Shown: piece by piece, positions 60,508-64,000 of the stretch
Numbering within the stretch: the first letter of the stretch is position 1
Layout of the letters: every line of letters starts with the position of its first letter
Assembly (NCBI RefSeq): GCF_042611095.1
Contig: NZ_JBHFPV010000001.1
Span: 1,612,001-1,676,000 of the forward strand
DNA length: 64,000 bases
Direction of reading: 5' to 3'
From: Meishania litoralis
Lineage (GTDB): Bacteria > Bacteroidota > Bacteroidia > Flavobacteriales > Flavobacteriaceae
Notes under the pieces: generated by a model
What the model saw: only the letters and a program-made list of their open reading frames with translations
What the model was told of the DNA's origin: nothing
The model's database searches: none
Position numbers and translations under genes: made by a program

Positions 60508-62757
60508 ATGAGTAAAGAAAATCAGAACACATCTTCAGATAAAAATGCCTGGGATGTCAATGAGTCAAGTGCAAAATGCCCTTTTTTGAACGGAGAATTA
60601 AATGAAGCCGCCGGCGGAGGTACTTCGAACACCGACTGGTGGCCGAATAGACTGAACCTTAATATCTTACGACAACACTCTTCCTTAGCAGACCCGATGG
60701 ACGAAAACTTCGACTACGCCAAGGAATTCAAGTCGTTGGATCTGGATGCCGTTAAGCGGGACCTTTACGATCTGATGACCGACAGCCAAGATTGGTGGCC
60801 TGCAGATTTTGGGCACTACGGCCCGTTGTTCATCCGAATGGCCTGGCATGCCGCGGGCACTTACCGCATTGCCGATGGCCGTGGTGGTGGGGGCACGGGT
60901 TCACAACGTTTTGCCCCCTTGAACAGTTGGCCCGACAATGCTAATCTTGACAAGGCCCGGTTTTTATTGTGGCCGATTAAAAAGAAATACGGAAAAAAAA
61001 TATCTTGGGCCGATTTATTGATTTTGGCCGGTAATTGTGCCCATGAATCAATGGGGCTAAAAATGTTCGGTTTTGCTGGTGGTCGCGAAGATATTTGGCA
61101 ACCCGAGGAGGATATATACTGGGGTTCGGAAGGTGAATGGTTAGGCAATAAGGAACGATATTCTAAAGAACGTGAGCTGGAAAATCCGCTAGGTGCCGCC
61201 CATATGGGATTGATCTACGTAAATCCCGAAGGCCCAAACGGTAATCCGGATCCCGTTGCCGCAGCCCATGACATTCGCGAGACCTTTGGCCGAATGGCGA
61301 TGAACGATTACGAAACCGTCGCGCTAATCGCAGGGGGTCATACTTTTGGCAAGACCCACGGTGCCGCGTCGGGTTCTGAATATGTCGAGGCCGAACCCGA
61401 AGGTGCCTCGATAGAAATGATGGGTATGGGCTGGAAGAACAATTTTGGTACCGGAAATGGTTCAGATACGATTACAAGCGGGCTCGAAGGGGCTTGGACC
61501 AGTACACCGACCCAATGGAGCAATAGATTTTTTGAGAACCTTTTCGGCTATGAATGGGAGCTGACCAAAAGTCCGGCCGGGGCCCATCAGTGGAGGCCTA
61601 AGAACGGTGGCGGCGCAGATACCATACCTGATGCGCATAACCCTGAAAAGAAGCATGCACCATTTATGCTTACCACAGATCTTTCATTGCGAATGGATCC
61701 GGCATATGAAAAAATATCAAGACACTTTTATGAAAACCCAGATGAGTTTGCCGAGGCCTATTCTCGTGCATGGTTCAAATTGACACATAGGGATATGGGG
61801 CCGATCGCACGCTATTTAGGGCCAGAAGTGCCTCAAGAAGAATTGATTTGGCAAGACCCTATACCAGCTGTAGAACACGGGTTGATCAACGACGCCGACA
61901 TAGCCGAATTGAAGAAAAGAATTCTTGCTTCCGGTCTTTCGGTATCGCAACTTGTGGCAACGGCTTGGGCCTCTGCTTCAACATTCAGAGGATCTGATAA
62001 GAGAGGTGGGGCCAATGGAGCGCGTATACGTCTCGCACCTCAAAAGAATTGGGAAGTCAATAATCCTGCTCAGTTGGACAAAGTGTTGAAGACCTATGAA
62101 GCCATTCGAAAAGAGTTCAACGAAGGTCAAGCGAACAAAAAGGTTTCAATTGCAGATTTGATCGTTCTTGGCGGAAGTGCCGGTATCGAAGAGGCCGCCA
62201 AAAATGCCGGACACGATATTACGGTGCCCTTTACACCCGGTAGGGCCGACGCATCTCAAGAACAGACCGATATCGAATCTTTTGATGCATTGGAGCCAAG
62301 GGCCGATGGATTCCGTAACTATGTGAAAGGAAAACCTGCTACTCCTGCCGAGAAAATGTTGATCGATAGAGCACAATTGTTGACCTTGACCGTGCCTGAA
62401 ATGACGGTGCTGATAGGGGGGTTGCGCGTTCTCGATGTGAACCATAATCAATCACAACATGGGGTCTTTACCGATCGTACGGGGTCTTTGACCAACGATT
62501 TCTTTGTCAACTTGCTTGATTTCAATGTAAAATGGGAAGCCTCTTCAGAGTCGGAAGAAATTTTTGCAGGTCGTAGTCGGGCAACCGGAGACGTGAAATG
62601 GGCAGGTACGCGTGTCGACCTAATTTTTGGCTCGAACTCTGAACTACGGGCAATCTCAGAGGTTTATGCCTGTGATGATTCTCAAGAACGGTTCGTAAAG
62701 GACTTCGTAGCCGCTTGGACGAAAGTTATGGATCTAGATCGATTTGATTTGGCTTAA
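60508..62757 (+). CDS. katG: Catalase-peroxidase HPI
   Basis: 749-residue bifunctional heme enzyme protecting against H2O2. The distal triad is present: MAWHAAGTYR with Trp113-His114, the cross-link Tyr237 in MGLIYVNPEGPNG, and the Met in FGRMAMNDYE, together forming the Met-Tyr-Trp adduct that gives catalase activity. The proximal heme His lies in GGHTFGKTHG. The second, heme-free half (about 440-745) is the usual duplicated domain. Cytosolic, no signal peptide. A weak hairpin (62813-62855) separates it from the ankyrin gene. Confidence 0.97.
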   Translation: MSKENQNTSSDKNAWDVNESSAKCPFLNGELNEAAGGGTSNTDWWPNRLNLNILRQHSSLADPMDENFDYAKEFKSLDLDAVKRDLYDLMTDSQDWWPADFGHYGPLFIRMAWHAAGTYRIADGRGGGGTGSQRFAPLNSWPDNANLDKARFLLWPIKKKYGKKISWADLLILAGNCAHESMGLKMFGFAGGREDIWQPEEDIYWGSEGEWLGNKERYSKERELENPLGAAHMGLIYVNPEGPNGNPDPVAAAHDIRETFGRMAMNDYETVALIAGGHTFGKTHGAASGSEYVEAEPEGASIEMMGMGWKNNFGTGNGSDTITSGLEGAWTSTPTQWSNRFFENLFGYEWELTKSPAGAHQWRPKNGGGADTIPDAHNPEKKHAPFMLTTDLSLRMDPAYEKISRHFYENPDEFAEAYSRAWFKLTHRDMGPIARYLGPEVPQEELIWQDPIPAVEHGLINDADIAELKKRILASGLSVSQLVATAWASASTFRGSDKRGGANGARIRLAPQKNWEVNNPAQLDKVLKTYEAIRKEFNEGQANKKVSIADLIVLGGSAGIEEAAKNAGHDITVPFTPGRADASQEQTDIESFDALEPRADGFRNYVKGKPATPAEKMLIDRAQLLTLTVPEMTVLIGGLRVLDVNHNQSQHGVFTDRTGSLTNDFFVNLLDFNVKWEASSESEEIFAGRSRATGDVKWAGTRVDLIFGSNSELRAISEVYACDDSQERFVKDFVAAWTKVMDLDRFDLA

Positions 62758-62812
62758 TGGTTTCGATCAGGCTGAAGTAATAGCTTCAAACTGTAAAAAA
62801 AAGTTTCACTTT

Positions 62813-62855
62813 AAAGACCGTCATATCCTTAATCTGATGTGGCGGTTTTTTTATA
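62813..62855 (+). terminator. Weak terminator-like hairpin after katG
   Basis: Imperfect ACCG ... TCA / TGA ... CGGT stem followed by TTTTTTT. It may attenuate rather than stop transcription into the ankyrin gene. Confidence 0.45.
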
Positions 62856-62878
62856 CATTTATGATAATGACAGCGGCA

Positions 62879-63352
62879 ATGAACGAAACATTCTTTAATG
62901 AGATACGACAGGGCAACTTAAAGGAGGCAAGGTCCATGCTGCTCAAGAACCCATTGTTGCTAGACAGTAAGGATCAGAGGGGGTCGACCCCGTTGATATT
63001 GGCAACGTATTACGATGAGCAAGATATTGTCGATCTGTTGCTAGAGCAGGGCGCCAAGGTAGATATCAAAGATGCTTCCGGAAATACGGCATTGATGGGA
63101 GTGTGTTTCAAGGGATATACCGATATCGCGAAAAAGCTAATAGAAAATGGGGCCAATGTAAACGAGCGAAATGCTATGGGATCGACCTGTCTTATTTATT
63201 CCGTGACCTTTAATCGACCTGATATCGTCAAGTTGCTCCTTGAAAATGGAGCCGACACCACTGCAAGAGATCCCAGGGGAAATACCGCCCTAGATCATGC
63301 CAAGATTCAAGGTGTTCCAGAATTGATCTCCATACTTGAAAGTAAAAATTAG
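62879..63352 (+). CDS. Ankyrin-repeat protein downstream of katG
   Basis: About 157 residues from the ATG at 62879 (MNETFFNEIRQGN); an alternative ATG at 62867 adds four residues. Four ankyrin repeats, for example GSTPLILATYYDEQDIVDLLLEQGAKVD, GNTALMGVCFKGYTDIAKKL, and GNTALDHAKIQGVPELISIL. Catalase-ankyrin pairs occur in Pseudomonas and Xanthomonas (AnkB with KatB), where the ankyrin protein aids catalase function, so a similar role is plausible here. No signal peptide is included with this start. The stop is followed directly by the nitrilase-family ATG. Confidence 0.87.
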   Translation: MNETFFNEIRQGNLKEARSMLLKNPLLLDSKDQRGSTPLILATYYDEQDIVDLLLEQGAKVDIKDASGNTALMGVCFKGYTDIAKKLIENGANVNERNAMGSTCLIYSVTFNRPDIVKLLLENGADTTARDPRGNTALDHAKIQGVPELISILESKN

Positions 63353-64000
63353 ATGGCAAAAGACTTGAAAATCGCTTTGGTACAGACCTCTTTGGCATGG
63401 GAGGATCCTGAAAGGAACAGGAATCGATTTTCTAAAAAGTTAAAAGAAATATCTGAGGATGTAGACTTGGTAATCCTACCCGAAATGTTCACCACCGGAT
63501 TCACAATGAATCCCAGAAATATTCATATTTCTGAAGGGCAAAAGACATTGGACTGGATGAAGGCCGAGTGTGCCAAGAAAGAAATAGCACTGGTAGGAAG
63601 CCTTCCATTTTATGAAAACGACCGCTATACGAACCGACTTTTTTTTGTGCACCCCGACGGCACCTTCGACTATTACGATAAACGCCATACCTTCACACTG
63701 GCAGGTGAAAATGAGGTCTATGGTTCAGGGGCGGTAAAATTGATCGTCGATTATAAAGGATTCAAGATTTGCCCTATGATCTGCTATGATCTGCGTTTTC
63801 CGGTATGGTCAAGAAACACCGAAGATTATGATGTTTTGATCTATGTGGCCAATTGGCCCAAACCAAGGGTAAATGCTTGGGATGCCCTTCTAAAGGCAAG
63901 GGCTATAGAGAATATGGCATATTGTATAGGTGTGAACCGAATTGGAACAGATGGGTTAAATCATGAATACAGTGGTAATTCAGCGACATATGATACCTTG
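63353..64000 (+). CDS. Nitrilase superfamily amidohydrolase (3' end outside window)
   Basis: 216 codons to the right edge with no stop. Carbon-nitrogen hydrolase with Glu-Lys-Cys triad: Glu in VILPEMFTTGF, Lys in YYDKRHTF, and the nucleophile Cys in ICPMICYDLRFPVW. This arrangement fits the ω-amidase/YafV type that hydrolyses α-ketoglutaramate-like amides. ATG at 63353 immediately follows the ankyrin stop codon, with no spacer, so cotranscription with the ankyrin gene is likely. Only about 80% of the usual length (about 260 aa) is in the window. Confidence 0.88.
   Translation, partial: MAKDLKIALVQTSLAWEDPERNRNRFSKKLKEISEDVDLVILPEMFTTGFTMNPRNIHISEGQKTLDWMKAECAKKEIALVGSLPFYENDRYTNRLFFVHPDGTFDYYDKRHTFTLAGENEVYGSGAVKLIVDYKGFKICPMICYDLRFPVWSRNTEDYDVLIYVANWPKPRVNAWDALLKARAIENMAYCIGVNRIGTDGLNHEYSGNSATYDTL

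Noticed and set aside
1..64000. CRISPR arrays, tRNA or rRNA genes, prophage and IS elements
   Set aside because: No regular repeat-spacer series, no cloverleaf with a CCA-type end, no structural phage genes and no transposase were found on either strand.

Overview
The window reads as a chromosomal segment of a marine-type member of the Flavobacteriaceae (Bacteroidota). The evidence is the protein families (α2-macroglobulin with PBP1C, three large TonB-dependent receptors, many Cys-anchored lipoproteins, DUF1080, DUF3108, a Bacteroidota-type IleRS), promoters of the TAnnTTTG class instead of TATAAT, weak Shine-Dalgarno use and intermediate GC. A genus near Maribacter, Zobellia or Muricauda would fit, but that is inference. 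Most of the window is core genome on both strands. I found no rRNA, tRNA, prophage, transposase gene or CRISPR array.

Layout. 1-8.7 kb: envelope locus (α2-macroglobulin cut by the left edge, CvpA, two small proteins, PBP1C). 8.7-13.1 kb: glycerol and glycerol-3-phosphate metabolism (glpK, glpD, convergent gpsA). 13.2-18.2 kb: a lipoprotein, a divergent AraC regulator/PhyH dioxygenase pair and a SulP transporter, with a MITE-like repeat between. 18.2-20.9 kb: an AT-richer type II restriction-modification module (DUF6471-like protein, C5 methyltransferase, Cfr10I/Bse634I-class endonuclease) inserted between core genes. 20.9-27.4 kb: mostly minus-strand genes, including cytochrome c lipoprotein, YheT hydrolase, nitronate monooxygenase and an ArsR-headed group (racemase, ArsC-like protein, EamA exporter). 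27.5-33.4 kb: trans-sulfuration enzyme, gdhA, recO and a TonB receptor. 33.5-42 kb: repeat lipoprotein, ileS with a DksA-like gene, lspA, 5-formyl-THF cyclo-ligase, uvrC. 42-50.8 kb: patatin-BamA-like protein, hppD preceded by a possible leader peptide, a candidate small RNA, DUF3108 protein, tryptophan dioxygenase with M23 peptidase, pgi. 51-60.2 kb: two paralogous TonB receptors around a DUF1080 protein, a secreted nuclease-like protein and a lamin-tail lipoprotein. 60.5-64 kb: katG, an ankyrin protein and a nitrilase-family gene cut by the right edge.

The strongest candidates for something new are: (i) the 54.9-60.2 kb locus, which looks like a split form of an ExeM-type extracellular nuclease coupled to a TonB receptor; (ii) the restriction-modification module, whose R and M genes overlap tail to tail; (iii) a roughly 100-nt candidate small RNA at 45.7 kb that shares a 17-nt pre-terminator motif with a site at 14.18 kb; (iv) a 16-codon leader ORF with hairpins ahead of hppD. 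Smaller points include an IleRS with a GIHH signature in place of HIGH, a DksA-like protein that keeps one of four zinc cysteines, an M23 peptidase with Cys at a zinc-ligand position, and paired palindromes around an arsR gene. All functional calls come from reading motifs by eye; no database search was run.
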